DNA from: Irineochytrium annulatum
Taxonomy: Eukaryota > Chytridiomycota > Chytridiomycetes > Chytridiales > Chytridiaceae
Direction of reading: 5' to 3'
Assembly: GCA_027600665.1 (NCBI GenBank)
Contig: JADGJL010000211.1
Location: 1 to 31,687 of the forward strand
Length of the DNA stretch: 31,687 nt
The position numbers were made by a program, and so were the translations under genes. Below are positions 18,681-30,464 of this stretch, one piece after another (within the stretch, counting starts at the first letter, position 1; every line of letters starts with the position of its first letter). A model generated the notes under the pieces. That model did no database searches, was not told the origin of the DNA, and saw only the letters and a program-made list of their open reading frames with translations.

Positions 18681-20832
18681 ATGGCTACTGACGACGCCAC
18701 GAGCTTCAACGACGGTGCGTTCTACTACACCACAGACGGCGCCGAGACCATTTTCGGGGCCATCCGCGGGAGGTACCTGGCCCGCAATCTGGCTGATTGT
18801 CTAATGAGTCTTGAAAGCCCCGATGCCATCTTGGTGTTCGACTCCCTGGGCGACTTCCGAGCCGAGATCCGTTACGACAGCTACACGCCGACGGCCGATA
18901 AGGTCCGCAGTCGAAGGGCGCGTCGGTCCCGCGCATTTCGAATTCGTATCTGTTGACCACCTGGCATCTTTCAGGTCACGAACGAATATCCCTACTATGG
19001 CATCATGGGTATCGTCGACCTCGGCTTCGCAAAGTACGCTATAGCGGTCACCAACAAGGAGCTCGCGGCCAAAGTGAAATGGAGGTCGGTATGGAGGATA
19101 ACGGCCGTGAAGATGGTGCCGCTATTCCGAAAGGCGGTCATGACTCTCGACGAAGAGGAGCACGAGCGGATAAACCTTGACTCGATACTGCGGCTGACGA
19201 CATCCGGCCAGTTCTTCTTCTCGGTCGACGTCGACCTCACGAACGGGCCGCAAAACACGGTCGTCAGGCAATATCGAGCCTCCACGGAGCAGGAATACGA
19301 GAGCATTCTGCAAAAGCTAAATCACCGTTTTCTCTTTAACTACCACGTCCTCAAGCCTCTGATGTCCGTCGCGACGTTCCCGTTCATCCTCCCCGTCATC
19401 TGCGGCTACGTTGGCTCAGCAAGCCTCGCCGTGCAGTCCGAGTCCGTCCATCTCGCCGTAATATCTCGATTTGCCTTCAACCGGGCTGGTTCCCGATTTC
19501 GGAGGGGGATCGACGACAAGGGCGACTGCGCGGTAGAGGTTGAGACCGAGGCAATCGTCTTCTTTCGGAAGCGGGTCTCGGCCTTCCGCGTGCTTAGAGG
19601 ATCGGTCCCGCTAAAGTGGGGTCTGCTCTACACGGATGGAGGAAGCCGGCTGGATCTAAGTGAGGCGACAACAAGCAGTAGCAGGGACGCCTTTAGACTG
19701 CACCTGGAGCGGCTGCAAAGACATTACGGGAAAGACGTCGCGATCGTCGACCTGTTACACCTAGATGAGAGCGATCAGCGACTGTTGGGGGAGTCGTTCG
19801 AGAAGGCCATAATAGAGTATAACAGGATGAGCAGGGACACGTTGGATTACTTTCACTTCGACGGGAAAAGAATCCAGCATGATTTGCGCTACGTCGGTCA
19901 CATCATGAAAGAGCTTCAAAAGCCAATGGCGCGCCAGGGCTTCTTCTCTTGCGCGACGGATATCCGGGATCGGTACATCGGCGGGTGTAATGTACAGAAC
20001 GGCGTGTTCCGGTATGATTTCTGCTACGAAGCTGGTCCCTTGTTCTGATTTCAGTCACAGTATAAACGGCTTCGACTGCATAGATACCACCAACATAGTC
20101 CAAGGCGAGATATTGAAGCAAATGATTGTACGCATGATAAAAGCGGAATACCCGACGGCCGCCATCACACCCCAGATCAGCTCAAGAGTGTCTCACCTCT
20201 TCACCGATAACGCCGACCATGTAGCCCGGTACTACGTCGGCACGAGCGCGCGTCACACGAGCCTCATGTCGTCTAACTCGTGGCTGTGGCGCAAAGTTAC
20301 GCAGCCCATCCGCGCGCTCAAGAATCGTGCCATCAGCATGATCCGGTCATACCTAATGGTCTTCCAAGAGGATCACAGGCAGGAGGCGTTTGAGGTGTTT
20401 TTGGGGGAGGAGCTGAAGACGACGGACGACAGCATCGAGACGGTCGGGATAACGGTCGTGCAGGAGGACCGGCCGGAGGACCCTGAGCGCAGGTTTAGAC
20501 TCACGATACTGCGGAGGCGGAGGGTGGCGCTGCACGAGAACTCGCAGTCGACACCCATTGCGCTTATGCTCCTGTTGCGGAGGCTGCTGGCACCGAGGGA
20601 GGTGAAAGGGGTGGGGACGTTTTGCTCGGCCGCCGGTTGGTTGGGCACGTACACGGTGCTGAGGCGCGTTGGGGCGATCCGACCAGGGGTTTTGAATAGG
20701 AACAGACGGAGGTCGCTCGCGACGCTACAAGACCTCCCGCCCGAGGTTGTGACAATTGCGAGACCGAAGAAGGGGCGTGCGGTGCATAAGAGCGCGTCAG
20801 GGTCGCTCGCTAGTAGAGCCAGAATAATGTGA
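18681..20832 (+). CDS. SAC-domain (Sac1-like) phosphoinositide phosphatase homologue lacking the catalytic P-loop residues
   Basis: Three exons (18681-18902, 18975-20011, 20061-20832) give 676 residues without breaks. SAC hallmarks in order: PYYGIMGIVDLGFAKYAIAV, VWRITAVKMVPL, FILPVICGYVG, RAGSRFRRGIDDKGD followed by VETEAI, FRVLRGSVPLKW, FHFDGKRIQHDLR, and the P-loop region GVFR-INGFDCIDTTNIVQGE across intron 2. Active enzymes read RTNCxDCLDRTN there. Here the catalytic Cys is Gly and the P-loop Arg is Thr, so phosphatase activity is not expected. The later NADHVARYYVGTSA and EVFLGEE blocks are also diverged but recognisable. No clear C-terminal membrane hairpin of Sac1 type is seen. Yeast Inp51 is a known precedent for an inactive SAC domain. 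ATG 18681 was chosen; the frame is open to an ATG at 18549. The retroelement lies just upstream on the other strand. Confidence 0.85.
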
Positions 20833-21305
20833 AACATAACGAATAGAACCCCAGGAAGGGTAGACGATACCATGGTATTACCTATTGTATTCGCACCAGT
20901 TGGCCAATAAATGCCCCGGTAGTTTTATTCATGTAAATCATCAATGACTGTTATCCCGTACCTCTTCACACGAATCGGCCAACTGGTTGAATAGCAGAAG
21001 CAAATCGTAAAACGCTGACGTGGCGCGAGGCCCAAACTCCGACGAAGTCCTTAATCCATGCATACGCGAACGTAAATGACACTAGCTACACCCATGTAAC
21101 AAATAATAAGTAAGGGATTAAGTATAAGCAGAAATTCAGCCTACAGCATGAACATATTACGGGAAGCCGATGGCACTATATTTGCTCAAAATTTCGCGCT
21201 CGTATATGTAAATAATGTATATTATGAAGAAGTGATGTGAGCGTCGCTGACTCTGATCTCCCCCAGATTGCTCCCAAGCCATAGCGTCCCCTGTAGCGCC
21301 CCCAT
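20833..21305. other. Convergent 3' intergenic region
   Basis: About 470 AT-rich bases between the SAC-domain gene (+) and AVL9 (-). No gene, repeat or RNA is recognised; it should hold both 3' UTRs. Confidence 0.4.
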
Positions 21306-23703
21306 TTACTTATTAACAATCTCAAACGACTCATCCGCCTGCGGGTCGTTGTCCGGAGCGTCCGAAGCCCCGTCGTTGATCGAGAAGGGCTTATCCGCGT
21401 CCTTCTGAGCGTCGCTCTCCACATCCGTCTTCGCTTGTGAGGAAGCGCCGCCGGTCGCCTCCTGCCCTGCAAATAGACTCCCGACGTCCTTTTTCCGCTG
21501 GCTATACCACCCCGACACGCTAGTGAAAAGCGAGCTCGCCGACGCCTGTATCGACTGCGTCGTCTTCGGATCCCGCAGCGTAGTGATGGCCGATGAGATG
21601 GACGCCTCGGCCGACGACAGGGCCTTCTCGAAGTTCTGCTGTACAGGCGCCATGTTCCTTCCCAACTCATTCAACCGCGATGACATCGCGGTTTGGAACA
21701 CAGCCATCGGCGAAGTACCCTCCTTCGGGTGCCCAATGCTACAGTCGTTAACACATACTAGAAAGAAAAAAATCTACCTTGCACTATCCAGAAGCTCGGT
21801 GGATGTGCTCATATTCCAAAATTCATAGTTCTGCGTTTGTTGCCACAACTTAACCCACGACGGATTGAAGTCCGTTAGCACATCTTTCACTGCAAAGCAT
21901 GTCAGATCGAAGGTTGTATGTAACACTGACAACCTTTAGGTGGGCCGGCAGAGCCCGGCTCCCCAGCGTCAGGAGGTGGAGGGAGCTCCGCCATACTCTG
22001 AGAGTACTTTACGGAGGCAAGGAATGATAGCAGGTAGGATTCAAACCGTGACCGAATATCATCGTCTGATCCGATGTACTGTATCTGCTGGTTTAATGAG
22101 GGATCATCTGTAATTCCCGTTAGCACTAAAAGACGAAGGTTGGTTAATGCTAACCCTCTTGCACCCAAGTATCGGAAACGGTCTTGGATATTTCTAACAT
22201 AAACTGAATAAATAGTCGAATTCGCCAAATTACCATCAACAAATCGCCGATCAGATCCAGTTAACATCAACGCCGTCGCAAGTTGAGAGTCGCCAACTTC
22301 AATAGTCCCAGCGTCGACCTTTTTGTCATTAGCCTAATCAATATCGCAAGACGCACATTAACAATGACATCGATAGCGCACGCCTTGTTCTGCATGAAGA
22401 TGGAGTTGCTGGTGCCAACAAGGAAGGACTTCGTCGAGGCTGAGGTTAACACATCCATCTGCTGCAACGGTATGTACGGCTGAAAAAACGCTCCAATACC
22501 AAATGTTCTCAGTGGCAGGCCGAATCGACGCAGCTTTTGCGCGTGCGCATCAACAGTCTTGGCAGATGAGCTGGCCTTCAAGTAATCGTAGGACAGAAGC
22601 GGTGATCCAACGTCCTCGAGATTTCGCAGAAGTTCCGGAACCAGCGAGATAAGGCTGTATTGGTATGATGACAATTGCTCCACGTGATGTCCAAAAAAAA
22701 GAACCTGAAAACAGGTCAATTTCCGTCAAAGGCTTCTCCAACCAACCCTTTTCTCGAGCAACAAAAGCTTAAAGAGTTGTAACGTCTTGTGTTTAAACTT
22801 ATTCATTAACTCTCGAAGGGATACGCCTTCAACATATTAGCTTATAGCAAGCTAGTTATGAGATTCACCGGTGTATAAGTGAGAGTCGGAAACAGGCTTC
22901 TTCAAAGTGTTATGAAGACTAAGGTAGAGGGTCTTTTCTAGGTTAAATCCATGTCACTTAAAGCAAAATAGTTACGTTCAGGATGTCGACCTTTGAAAAG
23001 TCTTTTTGCCCAAAAAAAGCCTTCGTCACCAATCCCAGCTTTGTTCGCACAGATCCTAGGATAGGCTGCATTCGTAAGACCATGACCCATAAAAATGCTT
23101 TTACCTCTGTGGCAAGAACAACCACAGCTTTCTGCACTGTACTTCTCGTGACGTCGACAGATTTATTAGATAACTCGCTTGCTGCGATTTGCCGGAAACA
23201 GGCGAGACCGAACAGAGTCGACTGGTAGCGCGAGTCCCATCTCTTCACTGCCGGTAGGTGAAAGTCTATCAGCGCAAACTTTAGTGGTCTGATGAGACGG
23301 GACTAAGTCTTAACGCACAGATAAATTCTTCCTCGCTAGCTATTTAAACGTCGTCAGCATCAGCCAAAACACCAGAGACGTCAAGAAACAAACCGTGGGC
23401 ACCATCAGGAAGACAAAGGAACGGCTAAAGCAGCGTCAGAACGCGTCATAACCGTCTCTCTCCTTACTAGGAACGACCACTCTTCCGGCAGGGGGACGGC
23501 CAACCCTTCCGTCGTTTCCGCGGCTCCACCAACACCCCCGCTTGCTGACTCCATTGACGGAAATGGTGGGTAGGCATACTCCAGCTGCGGCCCATTGCTG
23601 AGGTGATCAGCAACTAACATAGTCCCCAAACAACCAACCGATGATGGAATGCCGCACACAAGACTTCACGAGATGACGCGTTAGCCATGATCTCACTGGA
23701 CAT
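21306..23703 (-). CDS. AVL9: AVL9, late secretory pathway DENN-related protein
   Basis: Avl9 acts in late exocytic transport from the Golgi and belongs to the DENN-related group. At least nine introns are needed. Joined blocks follow AVL9 in order: VLCAAFHHRNGPQLEYAYPP, LPEEWSFLPFLCLPDGAH, DFHLPAVKRW, STLFGLACFRQIAASEL, DVTRSTVQKAVVVLATE, KLGLVTKAFFGQKDFSKVDIL, GVSLRELMNKFKHKTLQLF, KLLLLEKRVLFFGHHVEQL, FGLPLRTFGIGAFFQPYIPL, SFLVGTSNSIFMQNKACAID, DAGTIEVGDSQLATALMLTG, RSRFESYLLSFLA, WVKLWQQTQNYEFWN, and a helical Ser/Ala-rich C-terminus ending in an acidic tail. The first intron removes a GTTGGTTG...CTCAG segment that splits HHR from NGPQ. The start was set at 23703; ATGs at 23718 and 23688 are in frame and equally plausible. 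The intron around 22200-22120 is the least certain. Confidence 0.9.
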
Positions 23704-24194
23704 GATTAGCCGCACCATGCATGATAAGATCCGTTGATTCATCAGTGGGAGGTCCCGAGGAGCCTTTGATCGAGCTGGCCGTAGCCGCGCCAATGGACAT
23801 GGCTCTCGTATCCGCAGTCGCGGCTGAGGCGGTGGGATCCACGCTAGGCACTGATTGATCACCCATGCCGCGCGTTGATATGTGCTGGAGCGGCACCCAG
23901 GAGATTTGACGACGCTCTCAATCCCCGCCCAAAGACACATTGTAAGCTGCAACGCAGTTTTCTTGCAGGAGAAGAACCAGCGTAGATCGTTACCATACAA
24001 TTCTACTGCAACGCAGCTTCAAGCAAGAAAAAGGAAGATATTACAAATGCGAAAATCTCATAATACGAAGAAACAACAGAGGCACGCTCCCTAACAGCAA
24101 AAGGAGCACGTCAGAGAGCATCTTCTAAAGCAGTGGAAGGGATTTATTGCAGTGTTGATGGTGATCTTCGTTTTTGACATCAACGGAGCCACTG
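23704..24194. promoter_or_regulatory. Divergent intergenic region of AVL9 and SGF11
   Basis: About 490 bases between two genes transcribed away from each other, so it must contain both promoters. No clear TATA box or repeated motif stands out. Open frames here on the minus strand extend the AVL9 first exon but have no homology-like features. Confidence 0.4.
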
Positions 24195-25495
24195 ATGGCT
24201 AGTGCGGCGGTGGATCCGGCTGTTGCAGCCGGCGTGAGTGTTCTTTCGTTGCCATGGCTCCGGGGAACTGATCTCAGCGATTGCTAGGCCGACCTTGTCT
24301 TTGACAGCATCCTCACACAATGTATAATGGAGGTTGTATTCGAGGCACATCGGGAGGACAAGTTCATGAAAACCCCATGTCCAATCTGCCTTACAAAGTA
24401 TTTCTTTAACCCTTACGTTGTCTCTTCCCCATTTGAAATTTGATGATTTTATTTATTTATTTGTATTTTACATAAACATTTATTCCGTTATTTCTAAACT
24501 TCAATCTTTACGCGTTTCTGCCTCTAATTACAGATGTCATTGCTTTGGTGAGTCGCTTTGAATTTTGATGGATTTATCGACGGATTTCTCAGTCTTTTGT
24601 TGTGCAGTTAGCAAACCGGGCCACGACATATTCGGCAACAACATAAATCAAGCTGGCAGCGAGAAGTACAAGTGTCTCAGTTGCAACCAGTCGTTCCCGG
24701 CAACCCGGTACGCTCCTCATTTGGAGAAATGCCTCGGCTTAGGTCGGCGGGCTGCCAGAGGGAATCGCAAGTACGTTGTTGACTGCGGCATGTAGCGACT
24801 TCTAACGGTTGCATTGTCAGAACAACGTCTTTACCAACCGGAGGGACCGCGTCTCCGATTACTTTGGACTCGGAGATCGATGAGCCTATGGAGAAGAAAA
24901 GTAAGAAGTGTTGTGTGCCATTCGTTGTTGAGATTCTAATCCAGTATGTCACTCGCAGAGAAGCGAAAGGTACATTAAAAATATTGCAAGGATTGGCCTA
25001 ACATGCTTCACCGCAGTCCTCGCCGCTCCGCGACACAGTCGTAAAAAAACTGAAGTCAGGTAGGCACCCGTGATGAATCATACCTCTAACCAAATGCGTA
25101 ACTTCAGATGCTGCACCTGCCGAACCCACACAGGTGCGGTTTCTGCGTGGCGTTGTGTTTTGTTGCTGACGGGTTTCCTACAGGCGAGAAAAACCACCGC
25201 CGGTAAAACGATGCCGGCGAAGACGATACCAACGAAAACCATCCCCTCGAAAACGGTGCCGAATATTTTTGCTGGGAAAACAAAGCCAGGCACAATGGGG
25301 AAGACGGTGAAGGGGGCGAAAGGGATCAAAGGAGCACGGCTTAAGTCCGACGCAATGGAAGGGTACATCCCGACTTCCTCAACTTCGCTCATCATTGTAT
25401 GTAGGGTGGATAAGTCGGACAGTGAATACGTCGATGAAGGGATTGACTCCGATGCCGTGAGCGAGGCTTTAATGAGCGCATTGTCCGATGACTAG
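24195..25495 (+). CDS. SGF11: SGF11/ATXN7L3, SAGA deubiquitinase-module zinc-finger subunit
   Basis: Sgf11 anchors and activates Ubp8 in the SAGA histone H2B deubiquitinase. Ten exons in phase (24195-24233, 24288-24397, 24534-24547, 24608-24770, 24821-24900, 24959-24969, 25017-25059, 25108-25133, 25184-25495, with 25184-25495 read through) encode 265 residues; that list counts nine segments with no further break assumed. The N-terminal helix ADLVFDSILTQCIMEVVFEA plus HRE matches the Sgf11 helix. PGHDIFG precedes the Sgf11 finger: C-x2-C in YKCLSC, then YAPHLEKCLGLGR with the H and C ligands. The C-terminal half is Lys-rich, with KKKKRKSS and tandem KTxP repeats, and ends acidic. Two exons are only 14 and 11 nt; skipping the 14-nt one gives an immediate stop. 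Some Cys codons before the finger (CPICLTKCHC) are unusual for the family. Confidence 0.85.
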
Positions 25496-25642
25496 CCGCG
25501 TTTGACCTAACATTTTCATTCTCGTTATTTGTATATCTATTATTCCAGGAATGCCTCAATCGATAACGTCCGAGTTTATTCTATTAGCTCCTTTGTCGTC
25601 CCTCTAGTCGCAGCACACACATACCATCCCCTAATACATCAA

Positions 25643-27871
25643 TCATATGACCTTCAACGTCTTGTGCACTTTGGAAAGGATCCGCCGCTGGCTCGCCGCC
25701 ACCATCGACTTCTTCTTTTGCACCGTTTTCTTCTGCTCCTTCTTGCCTTCGCTCGGCCCCACATCCATTGGTCCCTTTTCTTCGGGTTTCCTCTCGATTG
25801 TTTCTTGACGCACCGCCAGCGTCGACTTCTTTTTTCCAGTCCTCTTCCTCTCATCCTTCGGCGTCGTGTCGATCCTGTCACGATCGATCGCCTTGTTCTT
25901 CAGCTGCTTCCTCAAGTTCTTGCTCGGATTTGCTACATTCAGCATCCACTCCGGCACCTCACAGCCGGACTGCCGCATTACATTCACGACACTAAAATAC
26001 GGTTTAACTACAGAAAAGCAGCCAATTATGTCCTACATCTTCAAATACGGCGCGTCCGATTTCGTGAAGAAGGTCACCGCCGACCCCGGTCGCCCAGCAC
26101 GGCCGGTCCGCCCTATCCGATGAATGTAGCTCTGCACGCTCTGCGGGAAGTCGTAGTTGATCACGAGTGCCACGCCCTTGAAGTCAATCCCTCTCGCCAT
26201 CAAATCGGTCGCAATCAAGACCCAAGTCTTTCCAGACCGGAACGCGTCCATCGTTTTGTCGCGCTGCAAAGTTCAAATAAAAAAGGAGCAACGAATTTAT
26301 TCCCTAACCTGCGGTTTGGACCGCTCCGAGTGCATGACGTCGACATGGATGCCATCGTAAATGAGTTCGTGGAAGAGCTCCTTGGCCCTGTCAATGCTCT
26401 GGACGAAGACGAGCACGGGCGGCTTAAGGCCGTTCCTGATCATCTGCCGGACCTCGATGAGCTTCCCAGACTCCTCGCCGACAAACGTCAACTTCTGCGT
26501 AATGGTGTCGGTGGCCGAATTCCTATTTGGGAGCGTAAGCCAAAGGAGCAAGACTGAGCAGGACTTACGCCTGCCCAATAATGACCCGTATGGGGTCCTT
26601 CATGAACGTCCGGGCGAGAGTTTCGATGCTGGACGGCATCGTCGCGCTGAAGAGCGACTTCTTCAAACCCTCGTTGGTGCAGGCAGCAAATATATCATCC
26701 ATTTGCTCCAGGAACCCGAGCTCGAGTAGCTTATCGGCCTCGTCGAGAATCAAATGCCGCACACTTCCAACTGGTTAAATGTAATAAATACGCCAAATTA
26801 CCTTACTTCGTTAAACTGATCGAGGACAGGGAATGCACGAGCCGAAGCGGGGTCGTAATGATGATGTCGTAGTTCACAACTCCCGACGCTGGGCCAGCGA
26901 GGTGAGACTTTGACAGGACGCAGATTTTAAATCCCTTCCCCTTGAGCAAATCGCTAATCTCTCGATAAATCTAAACGTCATAATTTTAGCTCTCTACGTG
27001 CATCAAGCTTACAATGCAAAGAAACTCCCACCTGTACTGCAAGCTCCCGCGTAGGCGAAATAATTAACGCTCTTGCGGGCTGCCCCTTCGCGGGGTCTTT
27101 AAGGTCATACAAAATCGGCAGCGTGAACGCCATGGTCTTTCCAGATCCCGTCGGCGCGATGGCCATAACCTCCCTGTCATGGAGAGCGATCGGAATGGTC
27201 TGCATTTGTACGGGCGTCGGGCTCGGGTAGCCGCGGCCCTCGATGTTCTCCCGAATGTATTCCGGGAAGCGAAAGCGGTCAAACAGCGCCGAGAATGTCG
27301 TGGAGGGATGTGGCACGTCAGTGCCCTGCACGCCGATGCGCTTTGCCTTTCGAAATGCCGCCACCTCCTCTTCACTCGAGAACTCAGCACCGCCTCGCGC
27401 CCTCGCTTCAACCCCGTCGTCGTCATTTTCCGATTCCCTACTTTCCATTTCTTCATCATCGTTCGCGCCACACGCGTGGTCATCACCGCTCTCCTGCTCC
27501 TCGTCTTCGCTCCCAAGGTCATCCGACGCACCCTTCTGTCGCTTCCTGGCGCGATCAGGCTTTAACGGCGCGGGCTTCTTCCGCTTCAGCTGATTTTGGG
27601 CCCTTTCCACTGCCTTCTCCTGACTCCGCTGGTCCTCTTTGCCCGCCTTCCCAGCCGAGGCTGACCCGAAGAAGTCCAAATGGGGCGGAAGTATCTCCTC
27701 GGTCAGAGCTGGGGCCCCACCGGTCTACGGTAAACGTTTTTGGCATTAAGTCTCGTTTGAGAGTGAGGCAGCGTTACCAACCTTCCTCACATCGAAAGCC
27801 TCAAAGTCAGACTTAAACCTCTTCTTGTCGAATTTGGCACCTCCGCCAGAAAGAATTTTAAAGATATCCAT
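25643..27871 (-). CDS. ROK1: ROK1/DDX52, DEAD-box ATP-dependent RNA helicase
   Basis: Nucleolar helicase needed for 18S rRNA processing and small-subunit assembly. The start at 27871 gives [19 protein letters not shown], the typical DDX52/Rok1 N-terminus; the frame is open further upstream. A first intron (about 27776-27722) leads to [20 protein letters not shown] long charged acidic and basic linker follows, then the helicase core: Q motif ([17 protein letters not shown]), motif I APTGSGKT, Ia [49 protein letters not shown] (the ROK1-type signature) and [13 protein letters not shown]. The C-terminal block begins [14 protein letters not shown] and ends in a Lys-rich nucleolar-type tail. Several introns of about 45-60 nt interrupt the core. 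It is divergent from the SRP receptor gene. Confidence 0.93.
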
Positions 27872-27984
27872 GCCGCGCGAGAGCAGCCAGGCTTTGAGGG
27901 GCTTGTGAATAAAAAATGGAACAGGACGATCACTCCTTTTTGACATCTCGACAAGTCAACGAGAACAGCGACATTGAGAGCTCA
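27872..27984. promoter_or_regulatory. Compact bidirectional promoter region of ROK1 and the SRP receptor gene
   Basis: Only 113 bases separate the chosen starts of two divergent housekeeping genes, so both 5' UTRs and core promoters must overlap or lie inside the neighbouring gene. An A-rich run (AATAAAAAA) near 27908-27916 is the only simple feature. The extent is an inference from the start-codon choices. Confidence 0.45.
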
Positions 27985-30183
27985 ATGTTGGACCAATTCT
28001 CAATCATCACGAAAGGCGGCCTGGTCCTCTGGACCCGCGCGTTCGCCGACGTTCGCCCATATGCCTCCAGCACGCACCCCGTCGACTCCTTGATCCGCGA
28101 TGTCCTCATCGAGGAGCGCTCTGGCCTGGATTACTACGAGAAGGATTCGTTCAGGATTCATTGGACCTTTGCTAATGATCTGGGCCTGATCTTCGTCGTG
28201 AGTGTTGCTATTGATAGAAGATTTGCATGTTGTGTTGTGCGAAGGCGCTAACAAAAGTGATTTAAAGGTCGTGTATCAGAAGATTCTGCAGCTTGCCTAC
28301 ATTGAGGACCTGTTGGAGACCGTTAAGAAGGCCTTTTGCGACATGTATGCACACGTCGTCGCGGATGCCTCGAGGCTCCGGGACTTCCAGTTCCGCGACA
28401 CCTTCGACGTCATTCTCAGTGAGTTGGAGGCGAGGGAAGCCAGGGTAAGTGTCGTGGCTTTGATGCAACGTTTAAAGGATGAACAACAGGACAAAAAGCA
28501 TAGAACTCCGAGAAGCTTTCAGGAGTCGAAGAAGTTTGCCAACACGCTTCAGGGGTCGAAGGCCAAAGGTTTGTGTACCAAGACATTGATATCCCGGCGT
28601 ATGCTGATTCAAGTCTAGACGCTCCGAAAAGTGCCCCCCCGCCCGATCCAGTGACTGCCTCCCCTCCTTTGGGACCCAGCGATATGGCGAGCAAGATCCG
28701 TAAAATGCAGCAATCAAAAGGGAAGAAGTCGTTGCCGAAGAAGGAGGAGGGTTCAGCAGAGTGAGTCGACGCAGCTTTTACTTGCTTGTCTTCTCGCCGA
28801 ATGTAACGTTTGGTTGTCTCTAGAGGCAAGTCGAAGAAGGTCATGCGTAGCTGGGATGGGTCTATGCCGCAGGACGGCGGCAAGAAGCTTGACTTCAGCG
28901 AAGAGAATGCCAGTGGCGGCGATGACTTTGATGCCGACCAATGGGTTTGAGGCTTCCTAAACGTACTTTGTCGTTAACCCGTGCAAAGGTCGACCGAACC
29001 GCGATGGGGGCAAAAACCTCGGATGGCCTGTACGAGGCGGCGGAGATGGATGCAGGGGACGAGTCAGAGGACGACAACATTATAACGCGGATTGCGAGCG
29101 CCACCGCCGCACAACCAGCAACGTCCGGTGTATTTTCATTCCTAAAATCCCTGACTGGCGCGACGACTCTCACGAAGGACAACCTAGCCCCCGTCTTAGC
29201 GAAGATGAAGGAGCACCTGATCACGAAAAACGTTGCGTCCGAAATCGCCGAGACCCTATGCCAATCTGTATCGACCTCACTCGTTGGGCAGAAGCAGGGG
29301 TCTTTCACCTCGGTCGCGAACACGGTGAAGGGGGCAATGGAGGCGTCGCTACGGCGCATCTTGACGCCGCGGACGTCCACCGACGTGCTGCGGGACGTGA
29401 TGGCCGCGAAGGCGGACGGGAGACCGTACAGCTTTGTCTTCATTGGAGTGAACGGTGTGGGGAAGAGCACAAACCTGAGCAAGGTGTGCTTCTGGCTGCT
29501 ACAAAACAACCTAAAAGTACTCATCGCCGCGTGCGACACATTCCGGAGTGGTGCCGTGGAGCAGCTTCGCGTGCACGCTAGGAATTTGAGGAGTCTGGAG
29601 AGCGGGTCCGTGGTGGAGCTGTATGAGAAGGGATACGGAAAGGACGCTGCTGGGATTGCTAAGGAAGCGATACAGTATGGTACGTTCGCGTTGTTGGATT
29701 TATGAAGTGAACTCTGCCACTTGCTCAATATTGTAACAGCGAAGCAGAAGCATTTCGATGTTGTCTTGGTTGATACCGCTGGAAGAATGCAAGATAACGA
29801 GCCTCTAATGCGAGCTTTAGCCAAGGTACGCAACTAACACCGATCGAAGCTGTCGGCGTCTCTAACACTTCGCCTGATAGCTTGTAGCAACCAATACCCC
29901 GGACAAGATCATCTTTGTGGGCGAGGCTCTTGTTGGTAACGAGGCCGTAGACCAGCTCTCCAAGTTCAACCAGGCGCTTCGCGACTTCTCGGGCATGGCG
30001 GTGCCGCGGCAAGTCGATGGCATCATCTTGACGAAATTCGACACCGTCGACGACAAGGTCGGCGCCGCCCTCAGCATGACCTTTATCACCGGACAGCCGA
30101 TTTTATTTGTTGGTACCGGCCAAACCTACACCGACCTGAAGCGGATGAACGTCAGAGGCATTGTCTCCAAGTTGCTTGGGTGA
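27985..30183 (+). CDS. SRP101: Signal recognition particle receptor alpha subunit (SR-alpha)
   Basis: GTPase that docks SRP-ribosome complexes at the ER membrane. Start 27985 ([16 protein letters not shown]) matches the SR-alpha longin/SRX domain; an upstream in-frame ATG at 27916 would add 23 residues with no family counterpart. About seven introns (donors near 28198, 28445, 28570, 28761, 28948, 29677 and 29827). Domain order: SRX longin domain, a basic linker ([10 protein letters not shown], then [10 protein letters not shown]), the SWDGSMP motif, an N domain helix bundle, then the G domain with G1 GVNGVGKST, the [11 protein letters not shown] insertion box, G3 [10 protein letters not shown]4 TKFD and the closing [10 protein letters not shown]. 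All GTPase motifs are intact. The stop is at 30183. Confidence 0.95.
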
Positions 30184-30464
30184 GACGGCGATTGTGAGCT
30201 ACACTTCCGCGCGCTTCGAAAATAAACGTGGTCCGCTGTTAATTTGCAGCGCGTCGTTCATATTTATGGCGATGTAATGTATCTGGTAGCTTGATAGTCT
30301 TTTCCAAATGGTAATGGTGATCATGGTGGGAAGTCAAAGCCGAAAAAGAACGAGAGTGCTTCCCCCATCTCGCATTCGCAGACCTTCTCCGCTGACCCAG
30401 CTCGCTTCCGGGCCTCGCACTCCGAGCGGTATCCCCGCAGTCGGTAGTCTCGCACGCCTTCGCA

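Noticed and set aside
22040..22062. T-arm-like GGATTCAAACC segment suggesting a tRNA
   Set aside because: Falls inside an AVL9 coding exon (RSRFESYLLSF) and no acceptor or anticodon stems can be drawn.
24430..24480. ATTT-rich tract resembling a simple repeat
   Set aside because: Imperfect and short, inside an SGF11 intron; an ordinary AT-rich intron sequence.
25529..26557. 342-codon open frame on the + strand
   Set aside because: Antisense to ROK1 helicase motifs V and VI and its tail; composition is a mirror of the Lys-rich coding strand.
28895..29833. 312-codon open frame on the - strand
   Set aside because: Antisense to the SR-alpha GTPase domain; no domain of its own.
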